This document shows, in pieces, positions 32,970 to 44,478 of a stretch of 64,000 nt of DNA (positions within the stretch are counted from its first letter, which is position 1; each line of letters begins with the position of its first letter). The DNA is from Pseudoips prasinana (Eukaryota; Arthropoda; Insecta; Lepidoptera; Nolidae). The notes under the pieces are model-generated. The model was not told the DNA's origin, searched no databases, and saw only the letters and a program-made list of their open reading frames with translations. The DNA lies in contig OX621245.1 in NCBI GenBank assembly GCA_951640165.1, positions 17,290,330-17,354,329 on the forward strand, given 5' to 3'. Made by a program: the position numbers and the translations under genes.

Positions 32970-35900
32970 TCTTGAAAGTATATACCGTAAGCCAATTTGA
33001 ACAGAATAACAAATATAAACTCTAATGAACAACTTGTAAACACAATAATTTATTCATTACTACTTAACCTACTACTTTTCTAGTGCGATGGTTCACTCTT
33101 AATCTGAATATAGAATAACTTTGCGAGTCGTGCATCCAAATCGATACGCCCCTCTGGGTTGCCTGCGAATATACTCCTCTAACTATACCGGCTATAGTCA
33201 CTTCGTAGTGACCGCAGTCCGACTTGCACAAAAACAGTCGGAAACAAACGCTTCATGGCCGCTCAGTTTTTGCTCACGCTTATATGTATTCAAAATGTTC
33301 AATTGTTAGGTCATGGTAGTTATAATTTATACACGAGCAAAATTATGTTGTCTATTTTACACTGAAATTAAAATGGATCTAGTATGTTAATAACCATTTC
33401 CTTCCTCATAATAATTATAGACATTTTATAGTATGATATAATTCTAGATCTACATAATGTTACTTTGCAGGAACAATAAAGGAAGTAATCGATTTGAAAC
33501 CTCGATAAATACTTTAACTTTCAACTTATATATGTATGTTTCAAGAATCATGTAATGGTTTCTATCTTAGATAGGTACTAAGTGTTCGGAAGTTAATTTC
33601 TTACTAACTTCCTTATTTTATTTTCCTTATATACATTCACCGAGTCATCAGCAAATCACAGGGTATAAATACTGTATTACGACTTCATTTACTCTCTGTA
33701 ATCATCTTTCTCATTTACGTTGACATTTTAAGGAAATTAAGTGCTCACATTTCGCATTATTTGGCACTTTCAGACAATCAATAGAACTCAAGTGGGTATT
33801 GACTTTTGCTTTTATATAAGTCATAATTTATTTGAATAGGATTGAAGAGCAGAATTTTATATGACTATGAGGGGTAAATTGACTGACTTAAGTGGTGTTA
33901 CGTCGTGGAGGAGGCAACATCCGATACGTGTCTTATTAACTTTCTTTTATTTTGGTATAGCTTCACAACTCGGTAAAAAGAACCAACAAGAAATACATAT
34001 ATGTATTGTGATTTTGAATGGGTATTATTTTTATGTTTAAATAAGGCAAACAAACTTATTGAATGAATACAACGATGAATTTGTTAAGAAAACCTTGGTC
34101 TGAATACTTTAAAGTTAAACGAAGGTGATTAATGACTTAGGACAGATCGTGTTCATGTCAAAACCCAATAGGTAAGTATATCTTCGTATATTGAACCATA
34201 TGTTTACAATATTCGCTCCTAAATAAATTAAATAAATTAAGGAATCAAGTAATCTGAGCAAATATTTTTAGTCCAATAAATAATAGACGAATAAACCTTA
34301 AATTAATTAATGTTTCTTAGGTCTGTCTTCGTCTGTCGGCACTGTTTCATACTTCCTGAAAGTTTCTATCAGATTCGAGACAAGTTTTAAGGCATGTTAA
34401 CAAGGATGTGCCCATCGACTGGGGCTAGACGCCATAGTGCCACTGCGGTTTGTTGCTAAACATTGTAGCCAGAAGTTAAACGCTATAAAAATCTTGCACA
34501 CACCTGCAATACCAGGGTCAATTGCTCACTTTTGACTCATCCCCTCTCGTTTAGGCACTTACACGTGCAGGACGGAAAACAGTACAACCTGCTTTGTGGT
34601 GGATTAACATGCGAAGGGCGATAGCCTGGAAGATTCGTACGACATACTATTGTGTGCTGGGTTTTGTAACTATTACAACACACGTTTTTCCACATTGTGT
34701 GGTTACGACGAGTTACATTGTATCCCATGGGTGGTTGGTTACAGTGAGTAATGTAAATAGGTAAGTTTGACTTCCTAACCTAACATTTCTTTCATTCATC
34801 ATTTTCTTTTCCTAATTAGATCGTATAAGAAGTAAAAATTTAGTGTGTCAAACCGATTTTCAAACGGTTGTACGACCAACGTATATAAAGTCGAAAGTGT
34901 TTACCTATTGCCGAAATTGAGAACAAAATGCCGACAGTTATAATAAAATAATAAAACATCCAAAATGTTTAAATTCCAGTCCAAAATACCAAAGAACTGA
35001 AACATTACAAACAAGTCGCTAAATATCTCGCACTAAAAACGATAGCGCTTCGAAATTTTACGTAAATATCGTTTAGCCATTTAGATAATGGCAGTCAGCC
35101 AGTTCGTGATAGGGATACTGGTCATACCAGGTGGTACAGGTTAGGATACAACTGTGACCAACAACAACAACAGAACTAAACACTTTCAACTAAAACAGTT
35201 CTATTTTGTGGTTGGCCTCAATTTTTAACCTAATCTAGATATTGTAGCCAGATTGGTTTTGTAGTTGGTCCCACAAAAATGTAGAAAATGTGGTGTAAAA
35301 ATGTTGTAATTTTGAATCATTTGACATTTCATCAAATCGGCATTCCGAGCGGTGATATTTTAGAGTTAGTTCGTTATGTTTCAATATTATAATTTTACTT
35401 CTGATACACAAATTATCAAAAATGCAATCTGTATAATATAACTAGCATTAAAACAAACTGCAGAAAAAACAAACACATATACACACACACAAAACAAAAA
35501 AAATATGATAGGAAAATGTAGAATGCAAATCATTAATAGCACGTTTTCCGGGTAGAATATCAACAATAATATTGAATCATCGAACAATCCACAGATAACA
35601 TATTTCGATAAAGAAAGTTCGGTTTCAATTTAAGTACAGCGTAGTCATGACATCATTATTAGAGATTACGGTGACATAGTTTACAACGGTGCAAACAAAC
35701 AAACATACCCAACATGTTGTGTCGAAATCTATCCATTAACGATAATTAAGCTCGTTTTTTACAGCAAACGCTTAACATGTCATCCGCTCACACGTTGCCA
35801 TTAATAGAGTGTAGAAAGCATTTCGTTTGCTTACATGTCCGATGTTCGAGTATAGATATGTACAGTTTCATTATAACGGTATCCATTTTGAAATATTTTT

Positions 35901-36055
35901 GCGAGGTAACGATTTTACCCGTAAGCTATACACGCAATCAGTTTTTAAAATTGAAACTGTATAGAGTAAATGGTCAAATGCGAAATAGAAAAGACTATGG
36001 ATGACGAAAAAATATGAAAAATGAAAATGAAAAAAATGAAAAATGTTTTATTTGT
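32970..36055. other. No gene seen
   Basis: AT-rich. Short open stretches at 33121-33309, 34537-34728 (minus), 35387-35587 (minus) and 35777-36004 show no motif. The patch 34530-34740 is somewhat more GC-balanced and could be an unrecognised element fragment. Confidence 0.4.
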
Positions 36056-36087
36056 TATACAAGTAAATTTAACAACTAGTGATTGGA

Positions 36088-36129
36088 GTCTCCTTTTAAG
36101 CAAAAAAAAAGCCTGTGTTAGGAGACTCC
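36088..36129. repeat. Hairpin 'ggagtctcct...aggagactcc', possible LINE 3' UTR remnant
   Basis: Inverted 10 bp arms around an A-rich centre with 'agcctgtgt'. The surrounding wording ('acaagtaaatttaaca', 'gcctgtgttaggagac') resembles the 3' UTR of some lepidopteran CR1-type LINEs; low certainty. Confidence 0.4.
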
Positions 36130-36240
36130 GCTCTTCCAAAACTTAAAATATTAACATAGATTACTTGTTTTAAATGTTATAAAGACAGGCGATTTAAAAA
36201 AAAAAAAGAGAAAATTAAAACTAGACAAGAAGCATGCAAA

Positions 36241-36410
36241 TGTGTGAGTGAGAGTAGGGGTGTGTGAATGTGAGTATGAGGGTGTGTGAATGGGACTATG
36301 ACTATGAAGGTGTGAGAATGGGGGTGTGTGAGTGTGAATACTAAGGAGTGTTACTGTGAGTATAAAGGTGTGTAAATGTGAATTTGAATGTTGAATGTGA
36401 GCATCTGTGT
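36241..36410. repeat. G-rich minisatellite, (GTGTGAATGTGAG)-like
   Basis: Irregular tandem array of 'gtgtgaatgtgagtatgagg' type units with marked strand asymmetry (almost no C on the plus strand). The minus-strand His/Thr/Ser-rich open stretch 36151-36522 is a by-product. Confidence 0.85.
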
Positions 36411-38194
36411 GTATGAAATATGATGATGTTAATTCGAAATTAACAAAATAATACTTAAAATATTGGGCGATTAACTTATAGTGTAATAAGTTATAGATCA
36501 AAGACAAATCAAACATTAACATTAATGAAATATCTTTGCTATGAAAGATTTGAACGAGGCTGTTAATGAAGATTCAGTTAGTGATATGTCAAGGAAGTAA
36601 TTTTAAACATTAAATAACTACAGGTCGATTCATCTTGATGTAAAACATAAAAAACTCCAAGAGTGATATGTATTTTAACACTTAACAGCAACGTTTGTAG
36701 TTTTGTTATAGTCCTCTCTCAACACATTACTGACTCATCGAAAATGATTTGACAGCTCATTTATTGTCATTGGTGGAGCTGGCACCTACTAAATGCCAGT
36801 CCGCTGGATTAGAATTTTGTCTTTATCTGTGTAGAAAGTATATCTTCTAACCTTGCGGTTATCCAGGTTAGTAATTCTTAACTTTGTGCACGTTATTATT
36901 TTGTACCGAATAATATTTGTTCAGATGATTTAACAGGTAAATTTATTGCTATAAAATGCGATCAATTGATTCTAGAGAAATCTATATCAAATTTGATTGA
37001 TGGCCATTATGCAGTTGTCTATTAAATTATTTATCATTATTATAGTAAATATAACAACTATTGACTATGTATAGACAACGGGACCTTATAACACCAGCTA
37101 TTTTAGTGATAGATAGATTAATATGAACCGAGCAAAGGCTGTCTTTTAAATATACAAAATGTCAAGGAAACGACGCTATGAAGAATGAGAGTAAGAGCTT
37201 AGTTTGCTTATGACCATTTATCAACATAAAGACGGTAGATACACGCAACATATACTCTGGTAATGGTGAATAAAATACTCATATTCCTTATTGGCTGGAA
37301 TAAACTACAAGTTTTGTTCGAGCCAATCACGAATTCCCCGTTAAGAAAGAAACACTATTTAATATCATTTTATAACTTGCAGCGCTATTATTGTATACTC
37401 TACATTGTTACAATAAACAAGCGATTACAGCAGATGATACAAAAGTTAATACTGTACCTGATTCCCAAGACCGTATAGTTAGATCTTTTTTGTACAAATT
37501 CATAATTATGTAGCTAACGAGCGACATAATCAAATTATATATGCATAATTCTAGGCTATAGCATTTATAACTCATCGTATAGGAATTTGTATTAACGATA
37601 TATATATATATATATAACGATAATGTTTTATCTCAAACACAAAGTTAATACAAGCGCAATATAAAGTGTACATATTGTGGCGTCTACGACGATAAAGTAA
37701 TATTACTAGTGTTTGTTGAGAAAATGTTTTCCATAATTATAATTTCAAATTCAAGTTGTAAGTAACGGAACGTAAAATATAATAAGGCAGTTTCAAGCAT
37801 GTAACATCGAGTCCAAACCTTCCCAATGGGTAGGGTATACAGTACAACAGAAATGCAAAGAGAAATGTCTGGTTACGCAGTGTGATTGATTTAAACACTA
37901 CACATTATTGTGGTGAACGCATTCACGCTTCCATAGGCCTCCAAGTACGCCATAAAACATAAGCCAGAGTGGCGAAGTCATTCCAAAGTAACAAAATATG
38001 TTTTCAATATAACAGAACATAAACTCACAACGAGAGTAATGAGCTGAAATGAAACAAAAATATAATCATCTCCTGTTCGTGATGGAGTTAAATGTTTACA
38101 TTATTATAGAAAGATTTTAATTATGTTTCAAATTATGGTAAATGCGTCAATTATTTACTTTGATCAGTTGTAAAACGCTGTGTGGTTGGCTGTG
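36411..38194. other. No gene seen; (TA)n at 37599-37616
   Basis: AT-rich. Contains a short TA dinucleotide run and an unsupported open stretch 37263-37478. Confidence 0.4.
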
Positions 38195-38262
38195 TAGCTG
38201 ACGGCCAAGAATATTGCCACCCCATCTCATCCCGTGGGGGGCGTAGAAGTCGTCCCAAGAGG
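38195..38262 (+). repeat. LINE fragment ('catctcatcccgtgggggg' type)
   Basis: 'caccccatctcatcccgtgg' then 'ggggcgtagaagtcgtccca' resembles a 3' segment of a lepidopteran LINE. Short and truncated. Confidence 0.4.
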
Positions 38263-38628
38263 GTGACCAACTGTCACAAGGTTCTCAAGGTTCTCGGCAC
38301 TAAGAAATAGGGCTTTCAATAATCACGTAATTACAGTAATCTCACAATCGTATTAAAAAATATTGTATTAAAATTTATTATTTACCATCAAAACTCTTTC
38401 ATGTTCAACCATTAGAAATTCAGGATTAATATTTAGTTCAGAACAGTAAAAAGTGAGTGATAAATCAGCCTTTCTAAAGTAATTAATACACATCAGAATG
38501 ATATATTATTTACAGCAGATTGGTCACAAAATGTAGTCATGTAGATATTAAACGTTGACTAACTTTTCTAACCGGTATTTGTCGTAAGCAATTTGTATTT
38601 CCGCTGTCATAACATTGATTTAAAATTA

Positions 38629-39549
38629 CAGTCCCGCAAACTTTTCTGACCCGGTGGCAGCGTCGCTGTTATCGCATTTAGTGTTGCTAGTAAATATTTT
38701 TTGCAATAAAGTGGGTAAAAATAATATGCACATTGTAACGTAAATGTTACTTCACTAAAAAGCAAACAAATACTGTCATTACTAATCTTTATAACATCTT
38801 TATATTTTTATACAATAATTATGATCATTTACATAAAATGTATGCTATGTGTTCTCTAACGGAGATGCTCCAGGTATTATTATGTGACCGGAATGGTTTA
38901 ATTCAGAAGTCATTTCATCATCATCATTATCGCAATCACTGCTTTCACTTTCACTATCACTACCATGAATGATGAAAGGCTCGTCTAAGTATCCATCCCT
39001 TTTTCGATACACATTTTCAATATTTTTGTACATTATTGCAATGCTTTTGCCATTCATTGACTATTATTTTATCAAAAGCTTCTGCAATGAATGATAGGAT
39101 TTCAGAATTCTATCTACCATGCTCTTTTTCTTTCACAAGTTTTCTTACACATCACTCCCAGACACCTACAAAGGGAACAGCAAAAATTAAATAAATAATG
39201 AATATTTTAAAATATGTATTTTAATTTAAAGAGCGAGGGGGAATTTCGTAATTTTTCAGAAGCTGACAACACTAACCTGTAGCAGCAGCTACGCATTCAT
39301 ACAACTTATTGAAGGGTATAATTGGTGCCTGAAGGCGTTATTCTTCCTTCATATAATTCAATACTTGTAATATAACGTTCCCCGCATCAATTTTTAAAGC
39401 TTTCGGCATTTTTCACAATTAAAAACCACAAAGAGAAAAATAAATACGCGCAACAAACAATCAATGGCAGGAATGTCATGGATTGACATTTCCAACTGGC
39501 GTCATTAGTTCTACTTTTGGCCACCGGGCCAGATAAGTTTGTAGCACAG
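38629..39549 (-). mobile_element. Internally deleted Tc1/mariner-superfamily transposon
   Basis: The 921 bp element has matching ends: left 38629-38658 and the reverse complement of 39520-39549 share 'caaactt', 'tctg' and 'cccggtggc' in register. Both ends are flanked by TA (38627-38628 and 39550-39551). Inside, on the minus strand, are the first exon and the C-terminal end of a transposase gene, with the catalytic core absent. TIR identity is about 75%, so it is older than the 3303-4584 mariner. Confidence 0.7.
38846..39409 (-). pseudogene. Decayed DDE-type transposase gene, core missing
   Basis: The 5' part (39277-39409, minus) starts with ATG and reads MPKALKID...LNYMKEE, then an in-frame TAA at 39338-39340, then PIIPFNKLYECVAAATG ending at a consensus splice donor (GT at 39275-39276). 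I recognise the 'IIPLNK...VAAATG' pattern from the N-terminal helix-turn-helix of DDE superfamily endonuclease-like proteins common in Lepidoptera. The 3' part contains NEWQKHC, then after a one-base shift KNIENVYRKRDGYLDEP and an acidic Ser/Asp tail, stop at 38846-38848. The residues between, including the whole catalytic domain, are deleted. Non-functional as a transposase. Confidence 0.6.
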
Positions 39550-39551
39550 TA

Positions 39552-40191
39552 CTTATCTTACTTGACATAACCAGGTTCCTAGGCACCACTAACTACTAAG
39601 ACGAGATTTTATTTTACAGCAAAAGCCTGCGGAACTAATTAATACGTAGTCCTTAATTTTGATATCTGCTTTCATTAAGCACTCAATCACGAGATTTTTT
39701 ATTTTATTTGGTTGACCTTTTAGACTAGTCAGTTCCATGAAAGCTGATTAGAAGTGACTCAGTAACTTATGATGTGACAACCTAGTTCCATGCCAATGAG
39801 TTTGGTATTTTACAGTTGACACCAAGTCAGTGGAAACACATACACTACGAAACCCTCTCTTAATACCCTTATAATAAAGACACTGTCAAGGTGTATCCAC
39901 ATGTGGCGTCAACTACACTATATTCTTAATACAGAACATGTGTATGAGAACTTTTTGGGGAGCCATCTCAATCATTTTGGAATGTGAGAGACAAACACAT
40001 GTATTTTTAGGTCCAGAATCAAGTTAAAACATGGTATTATTCTACTGAAAAGGTTTGATAAATGACTAAGCCAATATGTAAGAACAAATGTATACGCTGT
40101 TCACACCATGAGCAGCGAGTAAGTATTTAGATATGAAACTCATCTCAGAATCGTCTAAACTTAACACTTGGGGAGTTGATTAACCGATGAT
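39552..40191. other. No gene seen
   Basis: AT-rich spacer between the Tc1/mariner relic and the foldback element. Confidence 0.4.
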
Positions 40192-40199
40192 TCAGATTT

Positions 40200-40691
40200 G
40201 TGTCCCTTCGTCCAGCATACTCACCATGGAATCCTGATATTTCATGAATGTCAAAAAACTGTTCTGAAATAGTGCTAAATAGTGCCCAAAGGAAAAAAAT
40301 AGTGCTCTTGTACTTGCGAAGTTATAGCCATAGTTCGATGAGTATGCTGGACGAAGGTTTCGCCCAGCATACTCACCTCCGTCCGGAGAATCTGTATACG
40401 CTTCAAACATAATTCATACTTCAAAAAATAGTTCCCAAATAGTGCCAAACGGTGCCCAAAAAGAAAAAACAGTGCTCGAATAACTTCGGAGTTATAGGCT
40501 TCGTTCAGTGAGTATGCTGGGCGTAGGTTTTACGCCCAGCATACTCACCTCAGTGCGCGAATATCGAACGAGCTATAGGTACAATTTACGTCTCAAAAAA
40601 TTGTGCTTGAAATAGTGCCCAATATCAGTCCAATTTTTGCTTGACTTTTGACCTAGAAAACCATTAAATTTGATTGTAAACTTCTACATAC
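40200..40691 (+). repeat. Left arm of the foldback element, five alternating 12 bp motifs
   Basis: The motif CCAGCATACTCA or its complement TGAGTATGCTGG occurs five times: inverse near 40212, direct 40339-40350, inverse near 40364, direct 40509-40520, inverse near 40538. Between them lie related blocks with 'agtgcccaaa', 'agtgctc' and 'gttatag'. The minus-strand 72-codon open stretch (40192-40410) is repeated exactly in the other arm and is an arm artefact, not a gene. Confidence 0.9.
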
Positions 40692-40848
40692 ATTACATTG
40701 AGTACAGTCGAATACAATATTATTAACTTTCTTTCTAACAATTTTTGTCTTGTGTAAATTATTAATTGTCTATGTAAGGGAGTATTTACTTTAGAATCGC
40801 AATATTATTAATTACACATTATTTTAATAATACTTTATAATAATATGA

Positions 40849-40923
40849 TTAAGCCTTCGCGCGTCGCATGGGACCCCGGTAGCTAGGAACAATGATTTTA
40901 TATATTTTGTCTAGATCACGGCG
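40849..40923 (-). CDS. Possible captured terminal exon inside the foldback element
   Basis: On the minus strand, a pyrimidine-rich tract ending 'aatccttcaag' resembles a splice acceptor. It is followed by 24 codons (RRDLDKIYKIIVPSYRGPMR then RAKA) and TAA. The patch is strikingly GC-rich at its end ('cgacgcgcgaaggc') inside an otherwise very AT-rich interior. This looks like the last exon of a gene picked up by the element, or the relic of its own transposase gene. I do not recognise the peptide. It is too short to exclude chance. Confidence 0.25.
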   Translation of the reverse strand, partial: RRDLDKIYKIIVPSYRGPMRRAKA

Positions 40924-41294
40924 CTTGAAGGATTAAGATATCAAATGAAGTAAATCATGCATGAAAAATAAAGTTGCTGTTATTAATGCTTACATTACAA
41001 CTGACAAAATTATTCAAAATAATTATTCAAAATATTTGTAAGATAATTTTATTGTGATTAAAACGTTGTAGCAGTAAAACAAAGTACAAGTACCTACGTG
41101 TTATATTTTAGAAAGTTTTACCAATATTTGGCTAAACATTTTTTTATATGTATATTATATACAATATTAAAACTACAATTTTTTCTATTTACATTGATTA
41201 TATTATGAATGTTAACAAAAGCTGTGAACTAGTTAACTAGAATTCTGATTACTTTGGCCCTTTAAATAGTAATAAATAACGTAAGTAATTAAAA

Positions 41295-41480
41295 ATGTTT
41301 TTTATTGCTAAACCTTTCATTGATGAAACTATTGGAAAGAGTTTTAAAAATTTGTATAACTATGTCACAGTACTAGTTTTGACTGGTTATAAGTTTTGCC
41401 TGCAACATATATACAAAAAGAAACTGTATAATTTCCTTTTTACAATTTTTCAAGATATTAATTTTATTGGCTGCAAATGA
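41295..41480 (+). other. Open stretch in foldback interior, not supported
   Basis: 61 codons, rich in Phe, Tyr and Lys as expected from AT-rich sequence; no motif. Noted only because the element otherwise lacks coding content. Confidence 0.15.
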
Positions 41481-41710
41481 CTGTTTTTATTCAGACAAAC
41501 ACACAATGCAATGAAGTAATAGACTTCATTTACGCTTAAAGTTTCATTCATTTATTATTATTTATAAAATATATAATAATGCATTTAATCGAAAGTTTTT
41601 GACATGTGAGAAAATACCATAATTATTTCCAATAACATGAAGTCTACAATTAGAAAGTTTAATATTTTTGTCCAAAAACATGTGTCGACGACTGTACCCC
41701 ATTTTACGTT

Positions 41711-42203
41711 AGTATGTAGAAGTTTACATTAAAATTTAATGGTTTTCTAAGTCAAAAGTCAAGCAAAAATTGGACTGATATTGGGCACTATTTCAAGCAC
41801 AATTTTTTGAGACGTAAATTATACCTATAGCTCGTTCGATATTCGCGCACTGAGGTGAGTATGCTGGGCGTAGAACCTACGCCCAGCATACTCACTGAAC
41901 GAAGCCTATAACTCCGAAGTTATTCGAGCACTGTTTTTTCTTTTTGGGCACCGTTTGGCACTATTTGGGAACTATTTTTTGAAGTATGAATTATGTTTGA
42001 AGCGTATACAGATTCTCCGGACGGAGGTGAGTATGCTGGGCGAAACCTTCGTCCAGCATACTCATCGAACTATGGCTATAACTTCGCAAGTACAAGAGCA
42101 CTATTTTTTTCCTTTGGGCACTATTTAGTTCTATTTCAGAACAGTTTTTTGACATTCATGAAATATCAGGATTCCATGGTGAGTATGCTGGACGAAGGGA
42201 CAC
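41711..42203 (-). repeat. Right arm of the foldback element
   Basis: Inverse of the left arm with only about ten differences (for example the block 'agttctatttcag' where the left has an 'agtgct' equivalent). It carries the matching five motifs and the identical shadow open stretch (41993-42220, plus). Confidence 0.9.
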
Positions 42204-42211
42204 TCAGATTT

Positions 42212-43394
42212 GCTATATAACTCTAGTGTTTGAATTAAGCACGGCTTCAGTCAGAGTTTGATTTATAAACACTGTGCCTTTGCGTATTTCTATACGTCTC
42301 AATATGCTTCTTATTCATAATGTTGTCTATTTCAATTATGTTTCATAGTAAAATTATTCATTGTTTTATTACATAGTAATTTATATGGCTACATCTGCGA
42401 TTGAAAAGTCAAGATCAAGAAATTTTATTCAGGTAGGCAAAAATAAATTCTATAATTTATGTTGATATGATATTCATTTTTCTATTTCTAACTTAGTTTA
42501 GCTTAGTTTAGGACAAAAGCTCAAATTATATTAACCATCAAGAAATATGGTGAAATATATATTTTTAACAATAATAAGTATCCCAATATAAGATTACTAT
42601 AGTTATATTGTTTGACCCCTTCGTGCCTCTCAGTCTGCTGATGTCTAGTGACTTATTGTTTTATCAGTGACTCGCCTTAATACAATTTTATAAACCAAAA
42701 AAAATCCTAATTTATGACATAATAATATAATATGGTCAGACACTGATCTCATCCGGATGATTCAGCTGTCCTTTTACAATTCTGAATAACGTCCCTCATC
42801 ATAAATGGTATGCAACATATTTATGACACGGACCATATGGCATATTAATAGACAAATTTACTAGTCGTTATTAAAACTCTGTTTTTAAGTCACATTCCTC
42901 TAGTCTGGAGTGCCAGTTTTTAGCTAATTGGGATGTTATAAATAAACTTGAAGATTGTTTTTTCGGAGAATGTGTTTTGAGAATGGAGCAAGTTGAAATG
43001 AAATGAAATAAATATGCGCATTCACTACCTACTTTATAAGTTTCAAATTTATCAAATATAAATTATCGTATATTTTTTTGCAATTATGGCCCTAAGAATG
43101 GGAGTACTTGCCCCACTACTATCATATATACATACTATGTATACTATGTTATGGTTTTGATCTCCGCTGTAAATATATATCCCTTGGGTATGTAGTACTA
43201 GTTAACCTCTGCTTTGCAGGACTTCATAATATGTAATTTAGCAGGACTCATTCTGTCCTATGTTTCCTTATTGGGGACAGGCACAGATTTTCTCATAAAA
43301 ACATCAAAAAATATCCTAAATATTTTAAATGCGTTTTTTTTTTGCATAAATACTAACATTTTGAATCTACAGAAATACTAAAACACCTCTGCGT
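42212..43394. other. No gene seen
   Basis: AT-rich sequence without recognised repeat or coding region. Confidence 0.4.
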
Positions 43395-43700
43395 CCACTT
43401 GGAGAAATCCATCTGTTCGAGGCTTACCACCCGGACGGGCGTAGGTTCGATTGTTGCACCGGTAATTTACCCTCCGTGCCAGGAGAACACGTTGATTAAC
43501 CGTCCCGGTTATAGTGAGAATATCGCTACAGGTAGTCAGAAGCCATATAGATTCTGACCTTCCTTCCTAGTTAGTGTTTCCCTACGAGTTTCAAAGTCAG
43601 ATAGCACTCGCTTGAATCATTCTGGTTGCTAGTCGTAGCAGTTTAGACCGGGAACAGACTCCAATATAATTTGGAAAGAGGCAAGAAACTATGCAAATCT
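43395..43700 (+). repeat. Probable SINE, separate family
   Basis: 'cttaccacccggacgggcgt' with box B-like 'aggttcgattg', then 'ccgtgccaggagaacacg' and 'taaccgtcccggttatag', and a body with 'gattctgaccttccttcc'. tRNA-like layout but no second copy in the window. Confidence 0.4.
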
Positions 43701-43814
43701 TACAGTACTCAGTAACACAACTATTCGTTGAGTATTTTTACTGCACTCTAAACGTCAAACAATGTATCGGCTATCATTCGACAAGTGCTATTGTTGCCAA
43801 AAATAAATGTCGCT

Positions 43815-43990
43815 CATAGGCGCCCCGCGGGGCGGCGTTCCACCTTGGCAAAGCTGGCATCAGTCTGCATCCATCACATCGTCACAAAGACCAGGTGTAT
43901 TACGATACTCTTTGATTACAGATGGGAAGCATAGCACAGTGCCAATTCTCCGAACAAGCCGCATGACTTTGTATTTCACCTGAGTGAAGT
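43815..43990 (+). repeat. Unclassified repeat fragment with terminal hairpin
   Basis: GC-rich 'ggcgccccgcggggcggcg' then 'ttccaccttggcaaagctgg' and 'gcatccatcacatcg', reminiscent of a lepidopteran dispersed repeat. Ends in hairpin 'tgactttgtatttcac...gtgaagtacaaagtca' (43966-44000). Confidence 0.35.
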
Positions 43991-44189
43991 ACAAAGTCAT
44001 TTTACGTAATATTAGAATAATTTAGATTTATTTTTAGCACTTAGTACGCAATCTGCTACCTTCATCTGATATCCTTTTAATCCTGGTCCATTCAAAACAA
44101 AACGGTTGCAGCATGGATTCAATCGCTTTCAGCAATAACGGAATAAGGCCAATTACGTGATTATTAAATTTACATACTTGTTTTCTTTG

Positions 44190-44478
44190 ATTGGCCTGTT
44201 CTTTTAGTGGTTAGTAACCCTGACTGCTGTGCTAAAGGGGTTCGATCCTCACCCATGACAAATCTTGTGGAGAGCAAGATTATTCCTTTTGTGTCTAGAC
44301 ATAGTTTACCTATAATTATGTTTTTATTCAGAAATATACATACATACATAGACTCGCGCCTGTTTCCCAGAGGGGTAGGGATATAATTTACCTATAAGTT
44401 AGTATTTAGTAAATTCATCAGTTGTCTTGATGTCTTCCTACAGGCTCTGCCTAGTATGGAGTCAAATGGCAGCGTATT
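44190..44478 (+). repeat. SINE family A, interrupted by a 'cgcctgtttcccagagggg' fragment
   Basis: Head 'tggcctgttcttttagtgg' with box B-like 'ggggttcgatcctc', hairpin 'atcttgtggagagcaagat', and the A body resuming at 'ctacaggctctgcctagt'. Between them, 44335-44390 ('catacatacatagactcg...aggggtaggg') is foreign to the family and matches the repeat at 7140-7208. Confidence 0.65.

Larger units (their letters stand above)
40200..42203. mobile_element. Foldback DNA transposon with ~490 bp terminal inverted repeats
   Basis: The 2,004 bp element starts GTGTCCCTTCG and ends with its inverse. It is flanked by a perfect 8 bp direct repeat TCAGATTT (40192-40199 and 42204-42211), the target-site duplication. 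The arms, 40200-40691 and 41711-42203, are about 98-99% identical by eye. The ~1.02 kb interior is AT-rich and encodes no recognisable transposase. Arm identity and the perfect duplication imply recent insertion. An 8 bp duplication fits hAT, P or Merlin superfamilies, but the terminal bases match none of them clearly, so I leave it unclassified. Confidence 0.92.

Noticed and set aside
34537..34728. Minus-strand open frame with many Cys and Arg
   Set aside because: Cysteine spacing matches no zinc-binding pattern that I know and the frame has no support from neighbours.
36151..36522. 123-codon minus-strand open frame rich in His, Thr and Ser
   Set aside because: It is the reverse translation of the G-rich minisatellite; composition is explained by the repeat.
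40192..42220. Two near-identical 72-75 codon open frames (40192-40410 minus and 41993-42220 plus) as a duplicated gene
   Set aside because: They are the same stretch in the two inverted arms of the foldback element; the frame runs through the arm's internal palindromes and ends outside the element, so it is not a conserved protein.
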